A DNA stretch of 64,000 nt from an uncultured Prevotella sp. GTDB lineage: Bacteria; Bacteroidota; Bacteroidia; Bacteroidales; Bacteroidaceae. This document shows positions 17,153 to 24,855 of the stretch, in pieces. A program made the position numbers and the translations under genes. The stretch is taken from assembly GCA_905233425.1 (NCBI GenBank), contig CAJOEC010000006.1:43093-107092 (forward strand), in the 5' to 3' direction. A model generated the notes under the pieces. That model saw nothing but the letters and a program-made list of their open reading frames with translations. It was not told the DNA's origin and did no database searches. Each line of letters begins with the position of its first letter. Positions within the stretch are counted from its first letter, which is position 1.

Positions 17153-20100
17153 ATGAATATGAAAAAATTAATATCAATAATAACCATGCAACTGATGGCA
17201 GCGGCATGGATTACAGCCACAGCAGCCACTTACTACGAAGGACAGACCATAAAGGCCAAGACCACCGAAGGGGTGGAAATGTCGTTCTACATCCTCGACA
17301 CAAATGCAAAGACATGCGCAATAAGTTGGAATTGCATTGACGAGAACACGAAAGGCAAGATTACAGTGCCAAGCTATGTTGAGGGGTTCAAGGTGGTGGA
17401 GGCAAAGAACAGCGCGTTTTATAACCGCAAGGGCATAACCTCAGTGGAACTGCCATATACCTTGACAAAAATGGGGGGAGGGTGCTTTGGATATTGTGAG
17501 TCGCTGACTGAAGTTTCTCTCCCTGCAAATATGGAAGAAATGGGAATTTCTTCATTTTACGGCTGCAAGAGCCTAAAGTCGGTCGCTATACCTTCGAAAA
17601 TTACAAGTATAAAGGCATATACGTTTGAGGACTGTGAATCACTGGCTTCAGTCAAATTCCCCAGTGTCATTGACAGTATTTATTACAGTGCTTTCGAGAA
17701 CTGCAAGTCACTCGAATCAGTGGTGCTGCCATCCACCGTGAAATATATAGATAGTTATGCATTCTATAATTGCACCAGTCTGACGACCATCACGGGAATT
17801 GCCAACATTGAATATCTGGGGAGTAGCGTATTCGGCGGTACGCCATGGTATGACAACCTGCCAAACGGAATGACATATTTAGGTAAGGTGGCATTCAAAT
17901 ACGTGGGAACCATTCCTGATAACACGACGATAAACATCAAGGAGGGCACTACATGTATTGCAGGCTATGCTTTTACTGGCTCAGGCCTTGTTGGCGTCAC
18001 CATTCCCGAAAGCGTCACTTCGATAGGCACCGATGCCTTCGGCCATCATGCAGGCCTCAACTCAATCACCGTGGCTGAAGGCAACAAGGTCTATGACTCA
18101 CGCGACAACTGCAACGCCATCATACACACCGCCACCAACACCATGATTACAGGCTGCAACACCACAGTTATTCCCACTACAGTGAAAGCTCTGGGCTATG
18201 ATGCTTTCATGGGGGCAAGCATCACGTCGATAAACATACCCGACGGTGTGGACAGTCTGGCCAACGATGTTTTCTGGAGTTGTCCAAGCCTGAAATCAGT
18301 AACCATTGGCAAAGGCGTTAGGAAGATAGGCACAAATGTTTTTACTTACTGCTATAATCTGGCAGACATAGTTGTCTCATCGGCCAACCCTTATTTCGAC
18401 TCTCGGAACAACTGCAAGGGCATAGTGGAGAAGAGTACCAACACGCTGGTGGTGGGCTGCATGAAAACGGTCATACCCTCAACGGTGACGGCCATCGGCA
18501 ACTATGCTTTCCGCACTTGCAACAATGGCTATCTTTATACTGTCACCATCCCCGACCAGATAGAGAAAATAGGAGATGGAGACTACGCATACACATTCGC
18601 ATATAATTCGTATATGCGGTCGGTCACAATCGGGCACGGTGTGAAAGAGATTGGGGGTTATGCTTTCTATGGCTGTAACAGTCTGAAGGCTATCCACGCG
18701 CTTATGGACACGCCATGCGAGATTAAAGACGATGTTTTCCGTTCAAACATATCAGGCGAGGCTGACAGCATCTACAACCATGCCACACTTTATGTTCCCA
18801 TAGGCAGTCGCCTCAACTACCAGAGCACTCCTGGCTGGAACAAGTTCAAGCACATCGTGGAGACCGACGGCTCTACGCTAATGGATGGCGACGTGTTCAC
18901 TGCCGAGACCGTGGAGAACCATACTCTGACCTACCAAGTGACAAGCCGCACAAAGAAAACCTGCGAGCTGATAGGGTCACCAATAGACATAGAAGGGAAG
19001 GTAACCATTCCAACAAAGGCGGAAAACTATGAAGTAACAGGTATTGGCGACTATGCATTCTATGCCAGCAACAGTGAGAGGAATCTCACTTCCGTCACCT
19101 TCCCCGATGGCATCACCTATATCGGCGATGATGCCTTTGCCTACAACGAGAACCTCGTCATTGGTGAATTGCCAAGTTCACTGGAGCGCATCGGCAACTG
19201 GGCATTCGTTTATTGCAAAAATAGCAGTCTTAACATTCCGGCAAAGGTAAAGACCATCGGACGCAGTGCCTTCTGCGGATGGAACGACCTGACCACCATC
19301 ACTGTGGACGCCACAAACAAAGTTTTCACTTCGCCCTCTGGCAGCAACGCCGTGATAGCGAAAAACACGAAGACTTTGGTGGTAGGATGCAAAACTACGA
19401 TAATACCCGAAGACGTGGAGTGCATTGGCGAATATGCTTTCAACAGTATTTGGGAACTAAAAGCCATTGATATACCAAGCTCAGTGGCAATCATTGAAAC
19501 ATGCGCTTTCAACAACACCGGACTGAAACGAATAGACATTCCCGAAACCGTGAGAAGTATTGCAGAAAAAGCATTCCGCTGGTGCAACAGCCTGACAGAG
19601 GTTTATTCATTGAACCCCAAACCGTTTGCCATCCCCGACCTTGCGTTCAATAATCCAAACCCGGATGCGGAAGACACATACAAGATTGCCACGCTCTACG
19701 TGCCCCGTGGCACTAAGGCTGTCTACCAGGCCACCGATGGCTGGAAGCTCTTCGAGAACATCGAGGAGAGCGACTTCGGCGTAGAGACGGCCACTATCAA
19801 CGGTGTTGACTATATGCTCGACAGCACGGCACAGACAGCCACGGTGAAGCTCATCCATGACAACGACAATGCCGACGTGGACATTCCCGAGACGGTAAAC
19901 CACGGCGGAAAGAACTATCAGGTGACAGCCATCGCCGACTCTGTGTTCTGCGACCCTGCAGTGAGGAGTTTCCAGTCTGTGACCTTCCCCGTAACCATCA
20001 AGACAGTGGCCGAGAGAGCCTTCTGGCGCTACAACCCGACGGCAATAGTGTGGAACAGCGAGACACGACTGCCCAGCCAGTCGTTCACCGCCGCTGCATA

Positions 20101-20995
20101 CAAAGGCCGCAATTTCCTGCTCTATGTTCCCAAGGCTGGCGTGGCTCCGTCGGGTGTTGAAAGCGTCATCGTCAATGGCGTTGCCGACGAGGTGGTGCTC
20201 CGTGAGGACTGGCCGTTCTACTGCCCACAGGACTTCACAGCCACGAAAATCAGCTTCACCCATGACTACACCATGCAGACGGGCTATTCGTCGTGCGCCG
20301 GATGGGAGACCGTCGCCCTGCCTTTCGACGTGGCCACCATCACCCACGAGACGAAAGGCCAGCTTGTGCCCTTCGCCGCCTGGAAGCAGGATGACAACCG
20401 CAAGCCCTTCTGGCTCTACAGCCTGAGTTCCGAGGGCTTCGTCAAGGCTTCGTCAATAAGTGCCGACACGCCTTACATCATCAGCATGCCCAACAACGAC
20501 GTCTACCCCGAGCGCTTCAACCTTCCCGGCAAGGTGACATTCGCCGCCACCAACGCCACCGTACGCCGCACCAACGCCACTCTGCCCGTCAGGGAGTACA
20601 ACGGCGGACGTTTCTGGCCCAACTACACCCCACGCGAAAACACGGGCAGCACATACGCCCTCAACGCCCCCAACGCCCGTAACACCTACTCCGGCGCGGA
20701 AGTCCCCGGCAGCGTGTTCCTCAACGGTGGCGGCATCTTCGTCAGCACCTTCGGTGCATACGTGGATAAATCGTCGTCGGCACGCACCTTCGAGATAGTC
20801 TTCGCCAACGAGGACGCTGCCGACGTGCAGGGCATTATCCCGACTGTCGCTGCCAGCGAGGAGCTGGTTAAGGTCTACAGCCTTTCCGGTCAGCTGGTAG
20901 GTGTCTACGGCAAAGCCTCCCTCTCAGGCCCCGACTGCCAGCTGCCCGCCGGCATCTACATCGTCGATGGCAAGAAGGTGTCTATAGGAAAGTAA
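17153..20995 (+). CDS. BspA-like leucine-rich-repeat surface protein with type IX sorting domain
   Basis: The 1280-residue product carries a signal peptide (LMAAAWITATAATYYEG; start at 17153, or 17159 by the second Met) and two blocks of LRR_5/BspA-type repeats, at about residues 60-560 and 640-860, with units such as SLESVVLPSTVKYIDSYAF and SVTIPDQIEKIG. Each block ends in a related segment (ATLYVPIGSRLNYQSTPGW; ATLYVPRGTKAVYQATDGW). The last 40 residues (VYSLSGQLVG ... LPAGIYIVDGKKVSIGK) form a type IX secretion sorting domain. BspA-like proteins of oral and gut Bacteroidetes bind fibronectin, fibrinogen or other bacteria; this one may do the same. It is the last gene of the operon and is followed by a strong terminator. 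Confidence 0.9.
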   Translation: MNMKKLISIITMQLMAAAWITATAATYYEGQTIKAKTTEGVEMSFYILDTNAKTCAISWNCIDENTKGKITVPSYVEGFKVVEAKNSAFYNRKGITSVELPYTLTKMGGGCFGYCESLTEVSLPANMEEMGISSFYGCKSLKSVAIPSKITSIKAYTFEDCESLASVKFPSVIDSIYYSAFENCKSLESVVLPSTVKYIDSYAFYNCTSLTTITGIANIEYLGSSVFGGTPWYDNLPNGMTYLGKVAFKYVGTIPDNTTINIKEGTTCIAGYAFTGSGLVGVTIPESVTSIGTDAFGHHAGLNSITVAEGNKVYDSRDNCNAIIHTATNTMITGCNTTVIPTTVKALGYDAFMGASITSINIPDGVDSLANDVFWSCPSLKSVTIGKGVRKIGTNVFTYCYNLADIVVSSANPYFDSRNNCKGIVEKSTNTLVVGCMKTVIPSTVTAIGNYAFRTCNNGYLYTVTIPDQIEKIGDGDYAYTFAYNSYMRSVTIGHGVKEIGGYAFYGCNSLKAIHALMDTPCEIKDDVFRSNISGEADSIYNHATLYVPIGSRLNYQSTPGWNKFKHIVETDGSTLMDGDVFTAETVENHTLTYQVTSRTKKTCELIGSPIDIEGKVTIPTKAENYEVTGIGDYAFYASNSERNLTSVTFPDGITYIGDDAFAYNENLVIGELPSSLERIGNWAFVYCKNSSLNIPAKVKTIGRSAFCGWNDLTTITVDATNKVFTSPSGSNAVIAKNTKTLVVGCKTTIIPEDVECIGEYAFNSIWELKAIDIPSSVAIIETCAFNNTGLKRIDIPETVRSIAEKAFRWCNSLTEVYSLNPKPFAIPDLAFNNPNPDAEDTYKIATLYVPRGTKAVYQATDGWKLFENIEESDFGVETATINGVDYMLDSTAQTATVKLIHDNDNADVDIPETVNHGGKNYQVTAIADSVFCDPAVRSFQSVTFPVTIKTVAERAFWRYNPTAIVWNSETRLPSQSFTAAAYKGRNFLLYVPKAGVAPSGVESVIVNGVADEVVLREDWPFYCPQDFTATKISFTHDYTMQTGYSSCAGWETVALPFDVATITHETKGQLVPFAAWKQDDNRKPFWLYSLSSEGFVKASSISADTPYIISMPNNDVYPERFNLPGKVTFAATNATVRRTNATLPVREYNGGRFWPNYTPRENTGSTYALNAPNARNTYSGAEVPGSVFLNGGGIFVSTFGAYVDKSSSARTFEIVFANEDAADVQGIIPTVAASEELVKVYSLSGQLVGVYGKASLSGPDCQLPAGIYIVDGKKVSIGK

Positions 20996-21052
20996 TAAAT
21001 AGCACGAATTCATTCCACCGGGGGAATTTTTTTCTTTGTGGCAAGTCGGGAA

Positions 21053-21086
21053 GGGCCGGTCTCTCTATCCGAGAGGCCGGCCCTTT
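21053..21086. terminator. Bidirectional hairpin terminator between convergent genes
   Basis: A 13-bp stem (21053-21065 pairing with 21071-21083, one T-G pair) with a 5-base loop is followed by TTT on the plus strand and preceded by AA on the same strand. It lies between the ends of the convergent BspA-like and ATPase genes, so it probably serves both. Confidence 0.8.
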
Positions 21087-21133
21087 CTCCCAGTCCGCAC
21101 GGCTATTCCCCCTGCACTACAGGCGTTAGGGAT

Positions 21134-22558
21134 TCACTGGGCATCAGCAAAGAGCTGGTCGAGCACTATTTCGCTCTGGGCTACGGCGGAATGCTTGCCG
21201 GGCATGACACCGTAGGTGGTGACCATGGTGATGACGGGTGTCTTGCGAGTCCTTGTCTCTGCCACGAAGATGGCACGGCGGTCGCGCAGACGCATTTCGT
21301 AACTCTTGTCGATGACAAAACGGTCGGTCGAGAATTTCATCTCGCATAGGTTGATGATGCGGTCGCTGCGGTCTATGAGCAGGTCTATCTGGTAGGGCTT
21401 CTCACCGCTGCTGCGCCATGTGCTGGCCGTAGTGGCAATGCCGCTGATGCCAAGCCCCTGCTTGATCTGCTTGAGATGGAGCAGACAGAGCAGCTCAAAG
21501 CTATAGCCCTGCCATGCCGTCACCTGGGGACGGTTCATGTTGTGCTCCCACCACTGTTCGTCCTGAGTGCGGTCGGACTCGACAAAGCGGAAATAGAACA
21601 GTGTGTAGAAATCGGACAGTCGGTAGAGCACATTGTTTTTCTTCACCCCAAACTTTGAGTAGCCCAGGATAAAGTCACAACGCTCCAAATGGCTGAGTAT
21701 GCGCGTAAGCCCGCTGCCTGTCATTCCTGTGTGCTGGCTTATCTCCTGCCTTGTCATTCCGCTCTGCCGTCCTGCCAAGGCTTTCAGCACGTCGATGTAG
21801 TTTTCAGGCCGCTTGAACAACGAGAAGAATAGTTCGCCGAACTCCTCGCGCATGGCCGCGTTCTTGTGGAAATACAGTCTGTCGATGTTTTGCATGAGGC
21901 TTTGGTCGGAGTGGAGCAGACTCAGATAGTAAGGTACGCCCCCCATTGCCATGTAGCACTGTGCTATCTGCATGCGGTCCCAGTCGCATCCGTTGCTCGA
22001 AAGATAGTCCTCAACCTCTGCCAGTGTGAACGGACGGAGATAGATGCGGCTGGTGATGCGGTTGTGCAGTCCGCCGGTGTTGTAGATGAGCTTGTCGGCT
22101 ATCCACGACGTGGCCGAGCCGCAGGCTATGAAGCAGATGTCGCTGCGGTTGGCCGCCCATCCGTTCCAAAAGTTCTCTAAGGCACTGACGAAATCGCTCT
22201 TGCTGCTGTCCATCCATGGCAGCTCATCAATGAACACCAGTTTACGTTGGCTGGGATCCATCTGTTCCAGCAGCTGGCGCAGACATGCGAAAGCCTCAAA
22301 CCAGTTTTCCATCTGGGGAATGAAGGGAAGCCCCGCACTATGCTGAACCGCCCTTGCAAAGCTGTCGAGCTGCTGGCGTTGGGAAATGCCCCGTATGCCA
22401 ACATAGCTGAAGGCATAGCTGTCGGCAAAGCACTGTCGTACAAGGAATGTCTTGCCTATGCGCCGCCGACCGTAAACGACAACAAATTCGGACCTGTCTG
22501 ACTCGTAGCAGCGCTTCAGCTCCCTGAGTTCTTCTCTTCTTCCTATCAGCTTTTCCAT
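21134..22558 (-). CDS. AAA ATPase with DUF234/PD-(D/E)XK-like C-terminus
   Basis: This 474-residue protein begins GRREELRELKRCY. It has a Walker A motif GRRRIGKT (about residues 31-38) and Walker B KLVFIDELPW (about residues 105-114), followed by a winged-helix segment (MTRQEISQHTGMTGSGLTRIL, about 270-290). The C-terminal DUF234-like domain has a nuclease-like core (IDLLIDRSDRIINLCEMKF). This family is greatly expanded in Bacteroidales and Archaea; it may bind DNA or act as a selfish or defence-like element, but no role is proven. It is monocistronic. Upstream are inverted TTACCAAAA boxes that could be an operator. Confidence 0.8.
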   Translation of the reverse strand: MEKLIGRREELRELKRCYESDRSEFVVVYGRRRIGKTFLVRQCFADSYAFSYVGIRGISQRQQLDSFARAVQHSAGLPFIPQMENWFEAFACLRQLLEQMDPSQRKLVFIDELPWMDSSKSDFVSALENFWNGWAANRSDICFIACGSATSWIADKLIYNTGGLHNRITSRIYLRPFTLAEVEDYLSSNGCDWDRMQIAQCYMAMGGVPYYLSLLHSDQSLMQNIDRLYFHKNAAMREEFGELFFSLFKRPENYIDVLKALAGRQSGMTRQEISQHTGMTGSGLTRILSHLERCDFILGYSKFGVKKNNVLYRLSDFYTLFYFRFVESDRTQDEQWWEHNMNRPQVTAWQGYSFELLCLLHLKQIKQGLGISGIATTASTWRSSGEKPYQIDLLIDRSDRIINLCEMKFSTDRFVIDKSYEMRLRDRRAIFVAETRTRKTPVITMVTTYGVMPGKHSAVAQSEIVLDQLFADAQ

Positions 22559-22611
22559 TATTTCCTATTTCTAAATAATTACAGTTATTTATATAACTAA
22601 CAGGTTTACCT

Positions 22612-22645
22612 GGGAGCGCGGGCGTCCTCGCCCGCCAGCGTTGCG
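22612..22645. repeat. GC-rich palindromic dispersed repeat
   Basis: A 7-bp perfect inverted repeat (GCGGGCG-TCCT-CGCCCGC, 22618-22635) lies in an otherwise AT-rich 332-base intergenic region (22559-22890). The base composition contrasts sharply with its surroundings, suggesting an inserted repeat. No gene is visible in this stretch; it also holds the TTACCAAAA boxes and the promoter of the 22891 gene. Confidence 0.5.
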
Positions 22646-22679
22646 TTTCCCTGTTTTGGCAAAACAAAGGAAAGATAAA

Positions 22680-22741
22680 TTACCAAAAACGGGGCAAAAA
22701 CCCGTGTTTTGGTAAATAATCGGCAGAATAAGTTACCAAAA
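22680..22741. promoter_or_regulatory. Inverted and direct TTACCAAAA boxes upstream of the ATPase gene
   Basis: TTACCAAAAACGGG (22680-22693) faces CCCGTGTTTTGGTAA (22701-22715) as an inverted repeat, and a third box TTACCAAAA follows at 22733-22741. Spaced repeats like this upstream of a gene (the minus-strand ATPase) suggest an operator or autoregulatory site. There is no matching -7 box in this strand, so the promoter itself is not located. Confidence 0.4.
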
Positions 22742-22808
22742 CTGCACTCGGCTCTTGACCAAGATGTAACAGCTTCGCAGTTTTATAGTAACATATTGGG
22801 AGAAAATT

Positions 22809-22838
22809 TTGCTGAATGGGAAAAAGTTCGTAATTTTG
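22809..22838 (+). promoter_or_regulatory. Bacteroidetes promoter for the 22891 gene
   Basis: A TTG element (22809-22811, within TTTTG) and TAATTTTG (22831-22838, matching TAnnTTTG) are separated by 19 bases, the arrangement expected for the primary sigma factor of Bacteroidetes. The gene starts 52 bases downstream. Confidence 0.75.
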
Positions 22839-22890
22839 CAACCGCAAGACGTTTTTGAGATACGAACAACCACTTAACAAACGATAAACG

Positions 22891-23967
22891 ATGAAAACAA
22901 AAGCACTATTTACCCTATTCTTCCTGCTGGGCATGGCGACCACGGGCCTTGCACAGTCGGAAACCGTGATTGTGATAGAACAGAACGACGGCACCACGCT
23001 GAGACTGAACTTTGACGATGTCAAGCAAATCTGGTTTGAGGATGTTGAGGACGACACCTACCAGATAGACATGTCATTCTCACCCACTTTGGACTACCTT
23101 CAGGGTTCCTGGTTAGGGGAGTACGAGGGATGGGACCCCATAATGCGGACAGTCACAAAGATAAGGCGCAAGCTCACACTCTCTCCCGACGGAACATACA
23201 AGAACAGAATCCAGGGGGTGATGGTAGTGACGGGAAGGACCGACTTTGTGGACTTCGAGCATGAAGAGGGCACGTACACCATAGGTACAGACCCTGCGTC
23301 GGCCAGATTCACGATTACTTACAACGTGACAGCCGACTCGCTCTTAGACTTTGGCTCGCAGCGGCTCATAGGCTACACCAAGAAGCATTTCTACGACCAT
23401 GAGGTGGCAAGCTACACCGAGACACCGCGCTTCACAAAGGAGATGGAGGGCAAGCGCAAATGGATCACACAGGACAACAGCCTCGTCTCTATAGAAGACG
23501 AGACGAGCCCTGTGGTCTACTCCATGGACAAGAGAGAGGGAGAGGAAGAACCAGTAAAAGGCAGCATCAGCGCCGCCGACTGGGAACAGACCACAAAGGC
23601 AGAGTTAAGTTGCTCGCAAACTTCCATTCAGGATGCCCGCAGCTACAGTATTACCGTGACAGAAAGCAAGATAACATTCGCAGTCAACATTGACCTCTTG
23701 GTCAGAGAGTACGAGAACACTCCGTCGGCATTTGAAGAGTTCAAGAAAAAACTTGCAGCCCAAGGCATAGTGGGACACGAGTTTGTTGGAGAGCCCATGG
23801 TTGGAGGAAATATGGTGTCCCTGTCGCTCTTCAAAGGCGAAGAGTGCTATTTCAGCGGATTCAAATACGGTGACGCAGGCACGATGTACTTTCCTGACGA
23901 AGCATTCAAGATCTTCAGGGAAATGGTTCCGGAAGACATCAACGCTCTTATCAATTCCACAAGGTAG
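22891..23967 (+). CDS. Secreted paralog of 10744/11488 with extra C-terminal domain
   Basis: The 358-residue product has a signal peptide (FFLLGMATTGLAQ) and an N-terminal segment (ETVIVIEQNDGTTLRLNFDD). Then comes the domain shared with the 10744 and 11488 products (YLQGSWLGEYEGWDP ... FEHEEGTYTIG ... GKRKWITQDNSL), and about 130 further residues of unknown nature (from SISAADWEQTTKAELSC to the end). Nothing in it identifies a function. It has its own promoter and lies only 8 bases before the nucleosidase gene, so the two are likely co-transcribed, possibly placing both products in the same compartment. Confidence 0.7.
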   Translation: MKTKALFTLFFLLGMATTGLAQSETVIVIEQNDGTTLRLNFDDVKQIWFEDVEDDTYQIDMSFSPTLDYLQGSWLGEYEGWDPIMRTVTKIRRKLTLSPDGTYKNRIQGVMVVTGRTDFVDFEHEEGTYTIGTDPASARFTITYNVTADSLLDFGSQRLIGYTKKHFYDHEVASYTETPRFTKEMEGKRKWITQDNSLVSIEDETSPVVYSMDKREGEEEPVKGSISAADWEQTTKAELSCSQTSIQDARSYSITVTESKITFAVNIDLLVREYENTPSAFEEFKKKLAAQGIVGHEFVGEPMVGGNMVSLSLFKGEECYFSGFKYGDAGTMYFPDEAFKIFREMVPEDINALINSTR

Positions 23968-23975
23968 AAAAAGGC

Positions 23976-24737
23976 ATGTATATACATAATATACTTGTCC
24001 TGCTTTTGTCTCTTCTGCCTCTGAATGCCATCTATGCGCAAAGGGAAACGGCGCAAGTGAGCGAGAGCAGACCCTTCAAAGTGGGCATACTTGTGGCCAT
24101 GGAAAAGGAGCTGAAATTGCTGAGTGACTATTGGAGCACAGACACCCAGGCTGGCCCGTCCGCTGTTGTTGTGCGCCTTTGCGGCATCGGCAAGGTGAAC
24201 GCCGCATTAGGGTGCGCGTCGCTGATAAGCGAGGAGCGTCCCGATGTCATCGTATCCTTCGGCTGTGCCGGGGGCTGTGGCGAAGGTGTCCATGTGGGCG
24301 ACGTGGTGGTGGGGGCTGCCATGGCCTATCACGACGTGTACTGTGGCGAGGAGCTGGAATACGGTCAGGTGCAAGGACTTCCGGCCCGCTTCATGTCCGA
24401 CTCGCTCTTAGTTTACAAGGTGTTGCAATCGGCATCGACTGACCTGCAACGTTCTTTCCACAAAGGCCTTATCGTCAGCGGCGACTGGTTTGTCGACTCC
24501 AAGGAGAAGATGCGCGACATAGCAGCACATTTCCCCGACGCCATGGCTGTCGACATGGAGTCGGCGGCCATAGCGCAGACATGCCACACACTCGGTGTGC
24601 CCTTTGTCGCCGTGCGCGTTGTCAGCGACGTGCCACTCTCCGACGAGCACTCGTCGCAGTACCGCGATTTCTGGGACAACATCCCTGCCCAAACCTTAGG
24701 CATAGCCCGCAGCTTCGTCGAGGCCATTTTTCAGTAA
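23976..24737 (+). CDS. 5'-methylthioadenosine/S-adenosylhomocysteine nucleosidase family, with signal peptide
   Basis: Residues 35-253 match the MTA/SAH nucleosidase (Pfs/MTAN) fold. The core starts KVGILVAMEKELKLL, and the residues aligned with the E. coli catalytic set are E45, E195 (in DMESAAIAQ) and D218 (in VVSDVPLSD). Such enzymes cleave the glycosidic bond of MTA, SAH or related nucleosides. In E. coli the protein begins at the position of residue 35; here there are 34 extra N-terminal residues with a hydrophobic core and signal-peptidase-like site (LLLSLLPLNAIYAQ). The protein therefore probably acts in the periplasm. An internal start at M42 would lose the first strand, so the long form is preferred. 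It is co-transcribed with the secreted protein at 22891. Confidence 0.8.
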   Translation: MYIHNILVLLLSLLPLNAIYAQRETAQVSESRPFKVGILVAMEKELKLLSDYWSTDTQAGPSAVVVRLCGIGKVNAALGCASLISEERPDVIVSFGCAGGCGEGVHVGDVVVGAAMAYHDVYCGEELEYGQVQGLPARFMSDSLLVYKVLQSASTDLQRSFHKGLIVSGDWFVDSKEKMRDIAAHFPDAMAVDMESAAIAQTCHTLGVPFVAVRVVSDVPLSDEHSSQYRDFWDNIPAQTLGIARSFVEAIFQ

Positions 24738-24811
24738 AAATGCAGCCCACGCTGTGTTTTAGGCACTTGTGGTAAGCGTTTTTTGCATAAAATCGTTAAT
24801 TTTCTGCCATT

Positions 24812-24845
24812 TTTGCAGCCGTCTCGGAAAAAAGATGTAATTTTG
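24812..24845 (+). promoter_or_regulatory. Probable promoter of the sigma-54 activator operon
   Basis: TTTG (24812-24815) and TAATTTTG (24838-24845) are 22 bases apart, a little longer than the usual 19-21. Transcription would begin about 4-10 bases before the ATG at 24856, a very short leader; if translation starts at the second Met codon (24889), the leader is about 37 bases. Confidence 0.5.
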
Positions 24846-24855
24846 TCAGCCATTT

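Noticed and set aside
24738..24811. Possible terminator after the nucleosidase gene (ACGCT...AGCGT followed by TTTTTT)
   Set aside because: The stem is only 5 bp with a long, partly paired interior, too weak to call.
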